A DNA stretch of 64,000 nucleotides, taken from Bordetella genomosp. 7 (GTDB lineage: Bacteria > Pseudomonadota > Gammaproteobacteria > Burkholderiales > Burkholderiaceae_B). Numbering within the stretch: position 1 is the first letter of the stretch; each line of letters starts with the position of its first letter. Of this stretch, positions 37,423 through 46,794 are shown piece by piece. Below the pieces are notes generated by a model. The model was not told the DNA's origin and made no database searches. It was given only the letters and a program-made list of their open reading frames with translations. The stretch lies in assembly GCF_002261265.1 (NCBI RefSeq), contig NZ_NEVK01000004.1:682001-746000 (forward strand), in the 5' to 3' direction. The position numbers and the translations under genes are program-made.

Positions 37423-38436
37423 ATGCCCACGCCGCATGACACCGACCGCCTCGACCGCCTCGACGCTGCGCGCTGGATTGCCGCGTTCGCGGTAGTGATG
37501 CTGCACAGCGCAGCGCAGCCGGTATCCGATGCCGGGGCCTTCGGCAGCACGGATTGGCTGGCAGCCAACCTGTACGACTCGGCCGTGCGCTGGTGTGTGC
37601 CGGTGTTCGTCATGGTCAGCGGCGCACTGCTGCTGGACAGCAGCCGCCCACAGGACGCGCGCGGCTTCTATCAGAAGCGCGCCATGCGCATCTGCGCCCC
37701 CCTCGTATTCTGGACACTGTTCTATCTGTGTTGGCGCACCCTGCTCGACTGGTGGGACGACGGCCGCATCGACGTGTCGTTCTGGCCTCGCAAGATCGCC
37801 GAAGGCGCTCCCTATTACCACCTCTGGTACCTGTATATGATCGTGGGGTTGTATCTGTTCGCGCCGGCGGTGCGCGCCTTATACCAGCGCAGCCAACCCG
37901 CGGCGCGCCGCCTGTGGGTATCGGCCGTCCTGGGCATTGCCATCCTGGATGCCCTGTATCGCCAGGCGGCGGGCGTGGGCCCGGGCTTCTTCCTGACTTG
38001 GTTCCTGCCCTACCTGGGATACTTTCTGGCCGGCCGCATGATCTACGAGGGCGAACTGCGCGTGCCCCAGCCCGCACTGATGCTGGCGCTGAGCGTGTTC
38101 GCCACGGCATGGGGCGTGTATACCCTGTCGGAAAGCGGGCAACTGAACCTGTATTTCTACGATTACTTCAGCATCACGGTGCCGTTCATGTCGCTGGCCG
38201 CGTTCCAGCTTATCCTCGACACGCCGCGGCTGCCCACGCTTTCTGCTCTGGCCCCTCTTACCTTCGGGGTGTACCTGATCCATCCGCTGTTCCTGGACCT
38301 GGCCGACCTCGCCGGCACGCCGCACGCGACAGGCGCCGCCTGGAATGTGCCGCTGCTGGCGGTGGCGGTGTTCACGCTTTCGGCGGCCAGCAGCTGGCTG
38401 CTGCGCCGCCACCCCATGACCCGGCGCCTGGTCTAG
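37423..38436 (+). CDS. Acyltransferase 3 family membrane protein
   Basis: This 337-residue polytopic inner-membrane protein is of the acyltransferase-3 family (OatA/WecH type), with about ten hydrophobic segments. The diagnostic start is LDRLDAARWIAAFAVVMLHSAA, whose histidine is the proposed catalytic residue, together with YHLWYLYMIVGLYLF. Such proteins O-acetylate surface glycans or peptidoglycan; the acceptor is unknown. It stands alone. Confidence 0.88.
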   Translation: MPTPHDTDRLDRLDAARWIAAFAVVMLHSAAQPVSDAGAFGSTDWLAANLYDSAVRWCVPVFVMVSGALLLDSSRPQDARGFYQKRAMRICAPLVFWTLFYLCWRTLLDWWDDGRIDVSFWPRKIAEGAPYYHLWYLYMIVGLYLFAPAVRALYQRSQPAARRLWVSAVLGIAILDALYRQAAGVGPGFFLTWFLPYLGYFLAGRMIYEGELRVPQPALMLALSVFATAWGVYTLSESGQLNLYFYDYFSITVPFMSLAAFQLILDTPRLPTLSALAPLTFGVYLIHPLFLDLADLAGTPHATGAAWNVPLLAVAVFTLSAASSWLLRRHPMTRRLV

Positions 38437-38468
38437 CCAAATGCCGTCCCGGGAAATAAGGGATAGGG

Positions 38469-38543
38469 TACAATTCACGGTTTGATCGGCCAGCCCGATT
38501 TTTCTTCGCGCCAGAACGGAAACTCTGCCGTCCTGGCTTTTTT
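38469..38543 (+). promoter_or_regulatory. Leader with tandem hairpins before the Rieske gene
   Basis: TACAAT (38469-38474) is a plausible -10. Then come ATCGG/CCGAT (38485-38489/38495-38499) with T5 at 38499-38503, and GCCAGAACGG/CCGTCCTGGC (38510-38519/38528-38537) with T6 at 38538-38543. The second is a good intrinsic terminator 18 bp before the Rieske start codon. It could end the acyltransferase transcript or attenuate the Rieske gene. Confidence 0.55.
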
Positions 38544-38561
38544 ATCCGAGCGGAGGGAATC

Positions 38562-39716
38562 ATGACCGACATTGGTCGGATGGCGCATGTCGTGCCGGCT
38601 CGCACCCAGCTCCCCGTCAGCGCATACTTTGACGAAGCCCGCTTCCAGCGCGAGCAAGAACTCATATTCAAGCAATCCTCGTTGTACGTCGGTCACCAAA
38701 AGCTGGTTCCCGAAATCGGCGACTGGCGCACTCTGCCGCACGAAGACGGCGGACGTGTGCTGGTGCGCAATGCCCAGGGCGTCGAACTGATGTCGAACGT
38801 CTGCCGCCACCGCCAGGCCGTGATGCTGGGCGGACACGCAGGCAATGTCACCAGTCATACCGCCGGGCATGGCAACCTCAAGGAAACCGGGGGCAACATC
38901 GTTTGCCCCCTGCACCGCTGGACGTACAACAACCGTGGCGAGCTCCTGGGGGCCCCGCAGTTCGAATCGACTCCCTGCATGAACCTGCAGCGCTTCCGCC
39001 TGCGCGATTGCCACGGGCTGTTGTTCGAAGGCCCGCGCGACCCCGCAGCCGACCTGGCCCCGCTTTTTGCGCGCCCCGAGTTCGACTTCGGCGACTATGT
39101 GCTCGATCACGTTGAAGTGCACCAGTGCAACTACAACTGGAAGACCTTCATCGAGGTCTATCTCGAGGACTACCACGTCGGCCCCTTCCATCCGGGCCTG
39201 GGTCGCTTCGTCACCTGCGACGACCTGAGCTGGGAATTCTCCGACTGGTACAGCCTGCAGCGCGTGGGCGTGCACAAGGCGCTGGCGCAGCCCGGTTCCG
39301 ACGTCTACAGGCAATGGCACGATCGACTGCTCGATTACCGGGCTGGCGACGCGCCGGATTTCGGCGCGGTATGGGTAACGTACTTCCCCACCCACATGAT
39401 CGAGCTGTATCCGCACGTGCTGGTGCTGTCGACTCTCTATCCGAAGAGCCCGCAAGAAACCGTCAACGTGGTGGAGTTCTATTACCCCGAGGAAATCGTG
39501 GCATTCGAGCGCGAATTCGTCCAAGCGCAGCGTGCGGCCTATATGGAAACCGCCATCGAGGACGACGAGATCGCCGAACGCATGGACGCCGGCCGCAAGG
39601 CGTTGATGCTGCGCGGCGTCAACGAGTCCGGGCCCTACCAGTCGCCCATGGAAGACGGCATGCAGCATTTCCATGAATGGTATCGGCGCGTCATGCAGGA
39701 GCCCCACCAGGACTGA
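38562..39716 (+). CDS. Rieske-type ring-hydroxylating oxygenase alpha subunit
   Basis: This 384-residue protein has an N-terminal Rieske [2Fe-2S] domain, with ligands Cys81/His83 in VCRHRQAV and Cys115/His118 in VCPLHRWTY. The C-terminal SRPBCC catalytic domain has its mononuclear iron histidines in YLEDYHVGPFHPGL (His205, His210). The two cluster-ligand pairs are 31 residues apart rather than the usual 15-18; the insert (about 91-108) is Gly/His-rich. GGAGG lies just before ATG. No reductase or ferredoxin gene is adjacent and the substrate is unknown. Confidence 0.9.
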   Translation: MTDIGRMAHVVPARTQLPVSAYFDEARFQREQELIFKQSSLYVGHQKLVPEIGDWRTLPHEDGGRVLVRNAQGVELMSNVCRHRQAVMLGGHAGNVTSHTAGHGNLKETGGNIVCPLHRWTYNNRGELLGAPQFESTPCMNLQRFRLRDCHGLLFEGPRDPAADLAPLFARPEFDFGDYVLDHVEVHQCNYNWKTFIEVYLEDYHVGPFHPGLGRFVTCDDLSWEFSDWYSLQRVGVHKALAQPGSDVYRQWHDRLLDYRAGDAPDFGAVWVTYFPTHMIELYPHVLVLSTLYPKSPQETVNVVEFYYPEEIVAFEREFVQAQRAAYMETAIEDDEIAERMDAGRKALMLRGVNESGPYQSPMEDGMQHFHEWYRRVMQEPHQD

Positions 39717-39735
39717 CTCTGGTCACGCCCGACCG

Positions 39736-39762
39736 AAACGGCCGCCGCGGCGGCCGTTTTTT
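39736..39762 (+). terminator. Intrinsic terminator of the Rieske gene
   Basis: ACGGCCGCC and GGCGGCCGT arms centred near 39747 form a GC-rich stem followed by T6 (39757-39762). It starts 20 bp after the stop. Confidence 0.85.
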
Positions 39763-39807
39763 ATGCGCGCGCCCACGCCGCAGCGCGCCGCCCTGCCCGC
39801 TGGCGTG

Positions 39808-40659
39808 CTATGCGCCGCGCGCCACCGGTCGTGCCGGATCGCTGCACCACTCGCTCCAAGAGCCCGGATACAGGCGCGAGCCCGACAGGCCGGCGATTTC
39901 CATGGCGAGCAGGTTGTGGCACGCAGTAATGCCAGAGCCACACTGATGCACGACTGCGCGCGGATCGCGATCTCCCAGCAGCTTCGCAAATTCGGCCCGC
40001 AACTGCTCGGGCTGCTTGAAGCGGCCATCTGCCTGCAGGTTTTCGCCATTGGGCCGATTGAGCGCGCCGGGGATATGCCCGGCAACCGGATCCATGGGCT
40101 CGACTTCGCCCCGGTAGCGGTTGGCCGCCCGCGCATCAAGCACCGTGAAGGCCGGTTGCGCCAGATTGGCGAGCACCGCCTGGGCATCTACGGTTTCGAC
40201 CAATGGCGCAGGCAGGGGCGCCGCCGCCGCCGGCGTACCGGGGGCCGCAGGTTCGGTGCTGATGGGCAGGCCGGCAGCGACCCATGCCTGCCAGCCGCCG
40301 TCCAGCACCGCCACGCGCTCATGGCCAAGCCAGCGCAGCATCCACCACAGGTGCGCAGCGAACATGCCCGCGCTGGCGTCATACGCCACCACGAGTGTAT
40401 CGGGCTGCACGCCGTGCGCGCGCATCAGCGCGGCCAGATCATCACGGGACGGCAGCGGATGGCGGCCGTTGGTGCCGGTGCGGGGCGCGGACAGTTCGGT
40501 TTCGTGGTCGAGGTAGCGGGCGCCCGGAATGTGGCCCTGCTCGAAGGCAAGGCGGCCCGCGGCATGGTCGGCCAGATCGTGGCGCACATCGAATACGCGC
40601 AGGCCGCCCGACTGCAGGCGTTCGGCCAGGGCGGCGGCGGATATCAGCGTGTGGGTCAT
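39808..40659 (-). CDS. sseA: Thiosulfate/3-mercaptopyruvate sulfurtransferase
   Basis: This 283-residue protein has two rhodanese domains (about 1-130 and 155-283). Only the second has the catalytic cysteine, Cys240 in QCGSGITA, the loop type of mercaptopyruvate sulfurtransferases. It moves sulfane sulfur to thiols or cyanide in the cytoplasm. The start at 40659 is set by MTHTLISAAALAERL; the much longer open frame upstream is a GC artefact. It follows the DMT gene by 20 bp. Confidence 0.93.
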   Translation of the reverse strand: MTHTLISAAALAERLQSGGLRVFDVRHDLADHAAGRLAFEQGHIPGARYLDHETELSAPRTGTNGRHPLPSRDDLAALMRAHGVQPDTLVVAYDASAGMFAAHLWWMLRWLGHERVAVLDGGWQAWVAAGLPISTEPAAPGTPAAAAPLPAPLVETVDAQAVLANLAQPAFTVLDARAANRYRGEVEPMDPVAGHIPGALNRPNGENLQADGRFKQPEQLRAEFAKLLGDRDPRAVVHQCGSGITACHNLLAMEIAGLSGSRLYPGSWSEWCSDPARPVARGA

Positions 40660-40679
40660 GCAAGCTCCTACGGAAATGC

Positions 40680-41534
40680 TCAAGTTTCGGGCGGCATGCG
40701 CATGGTGCGCCATACCGACAGCAGGCCGGCCGCGATGATCAGGCCCATGCCGGCCCAGGCCAGGGCATCGGGATGGTCCCCCCAGAAGCCCATGCCCAGG
40801 AGCGCGGCGAATATGATCGTGGAGTACTGCAACGCCGCCGTCAACAGGGCCGAGCCGACGCCGAAGGCGCGCGTCATGGCCAGCTGGCCGAACAGCCCCG
40901 CCATGCCGACGCCGATCAGCGCGGCATAGCCCAGCAGGTCGGCGTGGCCCCACCCTTCGATGAGCAAGCCCACGGTGCTGCTCAGGCATACGCCCAGCGA
41001 AAAGAACAGCACTGTGCGCCATTCGGGCTCGCCTATGCGGCCCAGTTGGCGGATCTGCATCATGGCCACCGCCGACATGGCGCCGGCAGTCAGGCCCAGG
41101 GCCGCAGCCAGCCATTCGTCGGGGTTGATGCTGGGGCGCAGCACGGCGATTACCCCCAGAAAGCCCAGGGCGACGGCCGCAATGCGCACCGGGTCGCGTT
41201 GCGCCCCGCCCCACCCCAGCATCCAGCAGGCGATAAACAGCGGCGCGGTGTAGTTCAGGCTGGTGGCCGTGGCCAGGGGCAGGTGCGATATGGCGAAAAA
41301 CCCCAGCCACATGGACGTGACGCCCGACAGGTTGCGCCACAGGTGCAACCGCCAGCTGGTCGGCACAATGGACTGGCGCGCCGCGCGGGCCCATATCAGC
41401 AGCAGCACAACCGACGGGAAGCCGCGAAACAGTACGATCTGGGGAAGCGAAGCGCCGTGCTCTGTGGCAAGCTTCACAAACGACCCCATCATGGCGAACA
41501 TGGCGGACGCCACCAACATCCAAAGAGCCTGCAT
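40680..41534 (-). CDS. DMT-superfamily (EamA) transporter
   Basis: This 284-residue inner-membrane protein has ten predicted helices in two EamA repeats (about 1-135 and 145-280), with the signature [18 protein letters not shown] ending repeat one. Substrate unknown; family members export amino acids or metabolites. It is probably co-transcribed with sseA and divergent from htpX (145 bp). Confidence 0.88.
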   Translation of the reverse strand: MQALWMLVASAMFAMMGSFVKLATEHGASLPQIVLFRGFPSVVLLLIWARAARQSIVPTSWRLHLWRNLSGVTSMWLGFFAISHLPLATATSLNYTAPLFIACWMLGWGGAQRDPVRIAAVALGFLGVIAVLRPSINPDEWLAAALGLTAGAMSAVAMMQIRQLGRIGEPEWRTVLFFSLGVCLSSTVGLLIEGWGHADLLGYAALIGVGMAGLFGQLAMTRAFGVGSALLTAALQYSTIIFAALLGMGFWGDHPDALAWAGMGLIIAAGLLSVWRTMRMPPET

Positions 41535-41679
41535 CGAGGGGCCAGGTAACGAAAGAAGAACTGAAATAGGGGAAAGCGATACTATACTCCCGCTCCGGAA
41601 CGCCTGCGGGCGCGAGGGAACCGCTGTGCCCCGCGCCGGTCAAAAAAGGCGCCATTGCTCGCAAAGGACCCCGAAAAGC

Positions 41680-42561
41680 ATGAAACGCGTTTTCCTGTTC
41701 GTCATTACCAACCTGGCCGTACTGGTCGTGCTGTCGGCCACCCTGCGCATCCTGGGTGTCGACCGCTACATCACCGCGCAGGGCATCGATATCCAGGCGC
41801 TGCTGATCCTGTCGGCCGTCATCGGCTTTACCGGCGCGATCATTTCGTTGCTGCTCAGCAAGCCCATGGCAAAATGGTCCACCGGCGCGCGCGTCATCGA
41901 CCCGGCCGCGCCGCAAGGCCATCGCGAGGCCTGGCTGGTCGATACCGTGCACCAGCTGGCCGACCGCGCCGGCATCGGCCGCCCCGAAGTGGCCATCTAC
42001 GACGGCCCTCCCAATGCGTTTGCCACGGGCGCATTCAAGAACGACTCGCTGGTCGCCGTATCCACCGGGCTGCTCGACAGCATGACCGAAGAAGAAGTGG
42101 CCGCGGTGCTGGGCCACGAGGTCGCGCACATCGCCAATGGCGACATGGTCACGCTGACGCTGATCCAGGGCGTGGTCAACACGTTCGTGGTGTTCCTGGC
42201 GCGGCTGGTCGGCTACTTTATCGACCGCACGGTGTTCCGCAACGAGCGCGGCGTGGGCGCGGGGTACTTCATCACCGTGGTGGTCTGTGAAATCATCTTC
42301 GGCATGCTGGCCTCCATCATCGTGGCGTGGTTCTCGCGGCAGCGCGAATACCGTGCCGACGCCGGCTCGGCCCAGCTGATGGGCTCGCGCGAACCCATGA
42401 TTCGGGCGTTGGCGCGCCTGGGCGGCCTGGAAGCGGGAGAACTGCCCAAATCGTTCGAGGCCTCGGGTATCGCCGGCAAGGGCGGGCTGGCCGCGATCTT
42501 TGCCTCGCACCCGCCCATTCCCTCGCGCATCGCCGCCTTGCAGCAAATGCGCGTGGCGTAA
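41680..42561 (+). CDS. htpX: Membrane protease HtpX
   Basis: This 293-residue M48 zinc protease degrades misfolded inner-membrane proteins. It starts [20 protein letters not shown], has two N-terminal and two central membrane helices, and the zinc motif HEVAH (His146, Glu147, His150) with the third ligand in [15 protein letters not shown]. The start is ATG 41680; a longer frame upstream is not conserved. Confidence 0.96.
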   Translation: MKRVFLFVITNLAVLVVLSATLRILGVDRYITAQGIDIQALLILSAVIGFTGAIISLLLSKPMAKWSTGARVIDPAAPQGHREAWLVDTVHQLADRAGIGRPEVAIYDGPPNAFATGAFKNDSLVAVSTGLLDSMTEEEVAAVLGHEVAHIANGDMVTLTLIQGVVNTFVVFLARLVGYFIDRTVFRNERGVGAGYFITVVVCEIIFGMLASIIVAWFSRQREYRADAGSAQLMGSREPMIRALARLGGLEAGELPKSFEASGIAGKGGLAAIFASHPPIPSRIAALQQMRVA

Positions 42562-42589
42562 GCACACCGGCACGGCCGATACCAATAAG

Positions 42590-42619
42590 TACGGGCATGC
42601 AGCGCGCTGCATGCCCGTA
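42590..42619. terminator. 30-bp perfect palindrome between htpX and qor
   Basis: Arms TACGGGCATGCAGCG (42590-42604) and CGCTGCATGCCCGTA (42605-42619) are perfectly complementary. It sits between convergent genes and probably ends both transcripts, although T tracts are short. Confidence 0.65.
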
Positions 42620-42654
42620 TTCATTTCCCGGGCGGGCTGGCCGCCCCGGCCACT

Positions 42655-43644
42655 TCAATCCACCGTCAGGATCGTGGCGCCGGTCGTCTTGCGCGCAGCC
42701 AGCGCAGTCTGGGCTTCGCCTGCCTGCGCCAGGCTGTAGCGCTGGTCGATACGCACCTTGATCTTTTTCTTCTGCACCAGGCCGAACATCTCGGCCGCGG
42801 CCGCGTTCAGTTTTTCGGGCGTGTTCACATGCAGCCCCAGCGACGGGCGCGTGACATAAAGGCAGCCCTTCTGGTTCAGGGTGGCCAGATTGACGCCAGT
42901 CACGGACCCGGAAGCGTTGCCGAAGCTCACCATCAAGCCGCGCGGCTCGATGCAGTCCAGGGAAACTTCCCAGGTGTCCTTGCCCACCCCGTCGTACACC
43001 ACGGGCACCTTCTTGCCCCCTGTCAGTTCAAGCACGCGCTCGACCACGTTTTCACGCGAGTAGTCGATGGTTTGCCACGCTCCGTGGGCGCGGGCAATTT
43101 CGGCCTTTTCGGGGCTGGAGACGGTACCGATCAACTTCACGCCCAGGGCCTTGGCCCATTGGCAGGCGATCAGGCCCACGCCGCCCGCGGCTGCGTGGAA
43201 CAGAATCGTTTCGCCCCCCTGCAGCCGGTAGGTCTGGCGGAACAGGTACTGCACGGTCAGCCCCTTGAGCATCAGCGCGGCGGCGTCTTCGAAGCTGACC
43301 CCCTTGGGCAGCTTGACAACCTGTGCGGCAGGCACGTTGCGCGCCTGGGCATACGCGCCTATCGGGCTCTGGCCGTAAGCGACCCGGTCGCCCTTCTTCA
43401 GGCTGGTTACGTCGGCCCCCACGGCTTCTACCACCCCCGCCGCCTCGAAACCCAACCCATGCGGCAGGGCATGCGGATACAAACCGGTGCGATAGTAAAT
43501 ATCGATGAAATTGAGGCCGACGGCATGCTGCCGGATGGTGACTTCATTTGACGCTGGTGGAGGAACCTCGACGTCGACAAGCTTCAGGACTTCAGGACCG
43601 CCATGTTGTTCGATGCGGATAGCTTTGACGAGATTGCTGGCCAT
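42655..43644 (-). CDS. qorA: NADPH:quinone oxidoreductase (zeta-crystallin type)
   Basis: This 329-residue medium-chain dehydrogenase/reductase without zinc ligands has MASNLVKAIRIEQHGGPEVL, the family signature region and the nucleotide-binding AAAGGVGLIACQWAKALG (about 150-167). It reduces quinones by one electron in the cytoplasm. It is convergent with htpX and follows an EamA gene by 65 bp. Confidence 0.92.
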   Translation of the reverse strand: MASNLVKAIRIEQHGGPEVLKLVDVEVPPPASNEVTIRQHAVGLNFIDIYYRTGLYPHALPHGLGFEAAGVVEAVGADVTSLKKGDRVAYGQSPIGAYAQARNVPAAQVVKLPKGVSFEDAAALMLKGLTVQYLFRQTYRLQGGETILFHAAAGGVGLIACQWAKALGVKLIGTVSSPEKAEIARAHGAWQTIDYSRENVVERVLELTGGKKVPVVYDGVGKDTWEVSLDCIEPRGLMVSFGNASGSVTGVNLATLNQKGCLYVTRPSLGLHVNTPEKLNAAAAEMFGLVQKKKIKVRIDQRYSLAQAGEAQTALAARKTTGATILTVD

Positions 43645-43709
43645 GCGGCCTCCTTATGTGTTGAACCTCAAGACAACCATGCTTGACGCAGGTGCGGCCC
43701 GTGCCCGGC

Positions 43710-44654
43710 TCAGCCTTTGCCGGCGCCGCGCCCCATCAGCACAAAAACTCCAAACAGAACCAGGGCGGTGCCGGCGAGCTGCCACACGGTAATGGGCTCG
43801 TCGAGCAGCCACGCCGCCAGGAACAGCACCGACACCGGCCCCACCATGCCCAGCAGCGACGCCGTGGGCGCGCCGACCAGGGCCACCGCCCACATCAGCA
43901 TGAACACAGGCAGCACGGTGTTGAGCGTGGCATGAATCAGGGAATAGCCATACACCCCCGCCGGCTGAACCAGCGTGGCGGGCGGATGAACCAGGAAGAA
44001 CTGCAGGATGCAGGCCAGGCACGACACCAGCATGGCGTACGCCACCAGGCGTGTCGCCCCTACCCGCTTGACCAGCTCACCCGTGCAGATCAGGTACACA
44101 GCATAGCTGAGCGCCGATCCGAAAATAAAGAAAGCCCCAAGCGCCACGTGGGAACCGGCGCCGTGCCTCAGGTCCTGGGCGAATACCAGCACCACGCCCA
44201 GATACGACGCCAGCATGGCCACCCATTGCCGCGACGATACCGGGCGCTTCAGCCACCAGGCCGAAAGCAGCACCACCAGCGTAGGCGACAGAAACAGGAT
44301 AAGCCGCTCGAGGCTCGCGGTTACATAGCGCAGCCCGAGGAAATCCAGAAAGCTGGACAGGTAATACCCGAGCAGGCCCAGCAGGCAAAGCTGGGCACGT
44401 TCACGCCGCGTCAGCACCGGCAGTTCGCCCCTTGCCGCCCGACGCGATTCGCGCCAGGCCACGGCAGCAAAAAAGGGCATCGCGAAGAGCATGCGGAACG
44501 CGATCAGGGTGACGGCATCGATGTTGTACCGGTACGTGAGCTTGACCACAATCGCCTTGGCCGCGAACAGCACGGCGCCCAGCGTGGCCAGGATGAAACC
44601 CAATATACGGGGCGAGACGACGGTCGTGGGCCAATACCTGGCGGGGCGATTCAT
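43710..44654 (-). CDS. DMT-superfamily (EamA) transporter
   Basis: This 314-residue, ten-helix membrane protein has two EamA repeats (about 18-155 and 170-308) and an N-terminal extension of about 15 residues. GLRYVTASLERLILFLSPTL and SLLGMVGPVSVLFLAAWLL are typical repeat ends. Substrate unknown. It is divergent from another EamA gene (60 bp). Confidence 0.87.
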   Translation of the reverse strand: MNRPARYWPTTVVSPRILGFILATLGAVLFAAKAIVVKLTYRYNIDAVTLIAFRMLFAMPFFAAVAWRESRRAARGELPVLTRRERAQLCLLGLLGYYLSSFLDFLGLRYVTASLERLILFLSPTLVVLLSAWWLKRPVSSRQWVAMLASYLGVVLVFAQDLRHGAGSHVALGAFFIFGSALSYAVYLICTGELVKRVGATRLVAYAMLVSCLACILQFFLVHPPATLVQPAGVYGYSLIHATLNTVLPVFMLMWAVALVGAPTASLLGMVGPVSVLFLAAWLLDEPITVWQLAGTALVLFGVFVLMGRGAGKG

Positions 44655-44714
44655 GCGATGATTTTATATTTTCCGCCGCCCGTCCGGGGCGCGGCACGCC
44701 GCCTTCCTGCTTCC

Positions 44715-45572
44715 ATGACACGCCAACGCGCCCTTGTTTACATCCATTTTGCCGCCGTGCTCTTCGGGCTTACCGGCGTGTTCGGCGAATTGATCCAGGC
44801 CAGCGCCGCGGTAATCACCCTGGGCCGCGCCGCCTTCGCGGTGGCGGCCCTGGCCGGCTTTGCGCGCATGCAGCGCCGCCCGTTGTTCGGCGCCCTGACG
44901 CCAGCGCAGCTGTTCATGCTGATCGTCGCCGGCGGCCTGCTGGCCGCGCACTGGGTCACGTTCTTCATTTCGGTAAAAACCGGCGGCATCGCCATCGCCA
45001 CGCTGGGCTTCGCCAGCTTCCCGGCTTTCATCACCTTGTTCGAGGCGCTGCTGTTTCGCGAGCGCGTGCGCATGGCAGAATGGCTGCTGCTGGCGCTGGT
45101 CACCTCCGGCCTGGTACTGGTGACGCCTTCGTTCGACTTCGCCGATCAAGGCACCGTCGGGCTGGCATGGGGACTTCTGTCGGGCCTGTCGTTCGCGCTG
45201 CTAGCGCTGACCAACCGGCGCTCCACGGTGGGGCTCGACCCCATGCAAGTGGCCTGCGGGCAAAATATCGTAGTGGTGCTGGCAATGCTGCCCTTCGCGG
45301 CCAGTCAGTTGCCCATGCTGCCCGCGCTCGACTGGCTATGGCTTGCCCTGCTGGGCATCTTCTGCACGGGGCTGTCCCATTTCTTTTTCGTGTCCAGCCT
45401 TACCCGCCTGAATGCGCGAAGCGCCGGCTTGGTAATAGCGCTGGAGCCCGTCTATGCCATCGCCTTCGCGTGGATGCTGTTTGCGCAGCAGCCCACACTG
45501 CGCATGGCGGCCGGGGCTGCCCTTATCGTGGCGGCCATCGTGTGGTCGGGGCTGCGCAAGGCGCCGCACTGA
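44715..45572 (+). CDS. DMT-superfamily (EamA) transporter
   Basis: This 285-residue, ten-helix membrane protein has two EamA repeats. The start ATG 44715 (MTRQRALVYIHFAAVLFGLT) puts the first helix at the N-terminus; the open frame extends far upstream as a GC artefact. Repeat ends include FASFPAFITLFEALLFRERV and GLVIALEPVYAIAFAWMLF. Substrate unknown. It is divergent from and paralogous to the preceding transporter. Confidence 0.87.
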   Translation: MTRQRALVYIHFAAVLFGLTGVFGELIQASAAVITLGRAAFAVAALAGFARMQRRPLFGALTPAQLFMLIVAGGLLAAHWVTFFISVKTGGIAIATLGFASFPAFITLFEALLFRERVRMAEWLLLALVTSGLVLVTPSFDFADQGTVGLAWGLLSGLSFALLALTNRRSTVGLDPMQVACGQNIVVVLAMLPFAASQLPMLPALDWLWLALLGIFCTGLSHFFFVSSLTRLNARSAGLVIALEPVYAIAFAWMLFAQQPTLRMAAGAALIVAAIVWSGLRKAPH

Positions 45573-45592
45573 TCTGTTTGCGGCGCCCCGCG

Positions 45593-45662
45593 CCTCGCCG
45601 GCTGCACCTCGCCGGCCGCACCTAGCCGGCCACACCTCGCCGGCCGCGCCTAGCCGGCTGCC
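45593..45662. repeat. Five tandem copies of a 14-bp repeat
   Basis: The unit CCT(C/A)GCCGGC followed by four variable bases occurs five times without gaps (45593-45662). The last copy runs into the 3' end of the dehydrogenase gene and supplies its TAG stop (45652-45650). Each unit holds a GCCGGC palindrome. Copy number may vary between strains. Confidence 0.85.
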
Positions 45663-46720
45663 ACCACCTCGGCGATGGCCTTGCCTACGTCGGCCGTAGA
45701 CGCGGTGCCCTTCATGTCGCGGGTGCGCGGGCCCTCGGCCAACACGGTCTCGATGGCCGCCACGACGGCCTGCGAGGCCTGCGGGTAGCCCAGAAAATCG
45801 AGCATCAGCGCACCGCTCCAGATCTGGCCGATAGGGTTGGCAATACCCTTGCCATAGATGTCGGGCGCCGAACCGTGCACCGGCTCGAACAGCGACGGGA
45901 ACTTGCGCTCGGGGTTCAGGTTGGCCGACGGCGCGATGCCGATGGTGCCGGTGCAGGCCGGGCCCAGGTCGGAAAGAATATCGCCAAACAGGTTCGACGC
46001 CACCACCACGTCGAACCAGTCGGGATGCTGCACAAAGTGGGCGCACAGAATGTCGATGTGGTATTTGTCCCAGCGCACATCCGGATACTGGCCGGCCACG
46101 TCCGCCACGCGCTCGTCCCACCACGGCATCGAAATCGAAATACCGTTTGACTTGGTGGCGGCGGTCAGGTGCTTGCCGCGCTTTTGCGCCAGTTCAAACG
46201 CGAACTTCAGCACCCGGTCGGCGCCCACCCGGGTGAACACGCTTTCCTGGATGACGACCTCGCGCTCGGTGCCCGCAAACAGCTTTCCGCCGCTGTTGGA
46301 GTATTCGCCCTCGGTATTCTCGCGCACGATGAAAAAGTCGATGTCGCCGGGCTTGCGGTCGGCCAGCGGCGATGGCACACCGGGCATCAGGCGCACGGGG
46401 CGCAGGTTGATGTACTGGTCGAAATCGCGGCGGAAGCGAAACAGCGACCCCCACAGCGCCTCGTGGTCGGGCACCGTGTCCGGCCAGCCGATGGCACCGA
46501 AGAAGATGGCTTCATGGCCGCCGATCTGCGCGGCCCAGTCGTCGGGCATCATCTTGCCGTGCTTGGCGTAGTAATCGCAGCTCCAGTCGAAGTGGTCCCA
46601 TTGAAAATTGATGCCGAAGCGCCGCGCCGCGGCGTCCAGCACGCGCAAGCCTTCGGGCACCACTTCCTTGCCGATGCCATCGCCCGGAATGACTGCGATC
46701 TTGTGTTGGTTTCCTGCCAC
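45650..46720 (-). CDS. Tartrate/D-malate-type dehydrogenase
   Basis: This 356-residue NAD-dependent beta-decarboxylating dehydrogenase belongs to the tartrate dehydrogenase/DmlA branch of the isocitrate/isopropylmalate family. It shows VIPGDGIGKEVVPEGLRVLD, the substrate region LRPVRLMPGVPSPLADRKPG, FIVRENTEGEYSNSGG and HGSAPDIYGKGIANP. GTG 46720 is chosen because GGAGA lies 7 nt upstream. Substrate could be D-malate, tartrate or a close analogue. It is neighbour to, but on the same strand as, the MocR gene (74 bp downstream of it). Confidence 0.9.
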   Translation of the reverse strand: MAGNQHKIAVIPGDGIGKEVVPEGLRVLDAAARRFGINFQWDHFDWSCDYYAKHGKMMPDDWAAQIGGHEAIFFGAIGWPDTVPDHEALWGSLFRFRRDFDQYINLRPVRLMPGVPSPLADRKPGDIDFFIVRENTEGEYSNSGGKLFAGTEREVVIQESVFTRVGADRVLKFAFELAQKRGKHLTAATKSNGISISMPWWDERVADVAGQYPDVRWDKYHIDILCAHFVQHPDWFDVVVASNLFGDILSDLGPACTGTIGIAPSANLNPERKFPSLFEPVHGSAPDIYGKGIANPIGQIWSGALMLDFLGYPQASQAVVAAIETVLAEGPRTRDMKGTASTADVGKAIAEVVAAG

Positions 46721-46794
46721 CGATGTTCTCCAGTAAAGGTCAGCCCTGCCCGGCCCTGCCGGCAAGGACGTAGGGAATATGTATCACGCCTTCA

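Noticed and set aside
39808-42624. A 938-codon minus-strand frame that includes sseA
   Set aside because: Only the last 283 residues are a real protein; the rest is antisense to htpX and out of frame with the DMT gene.
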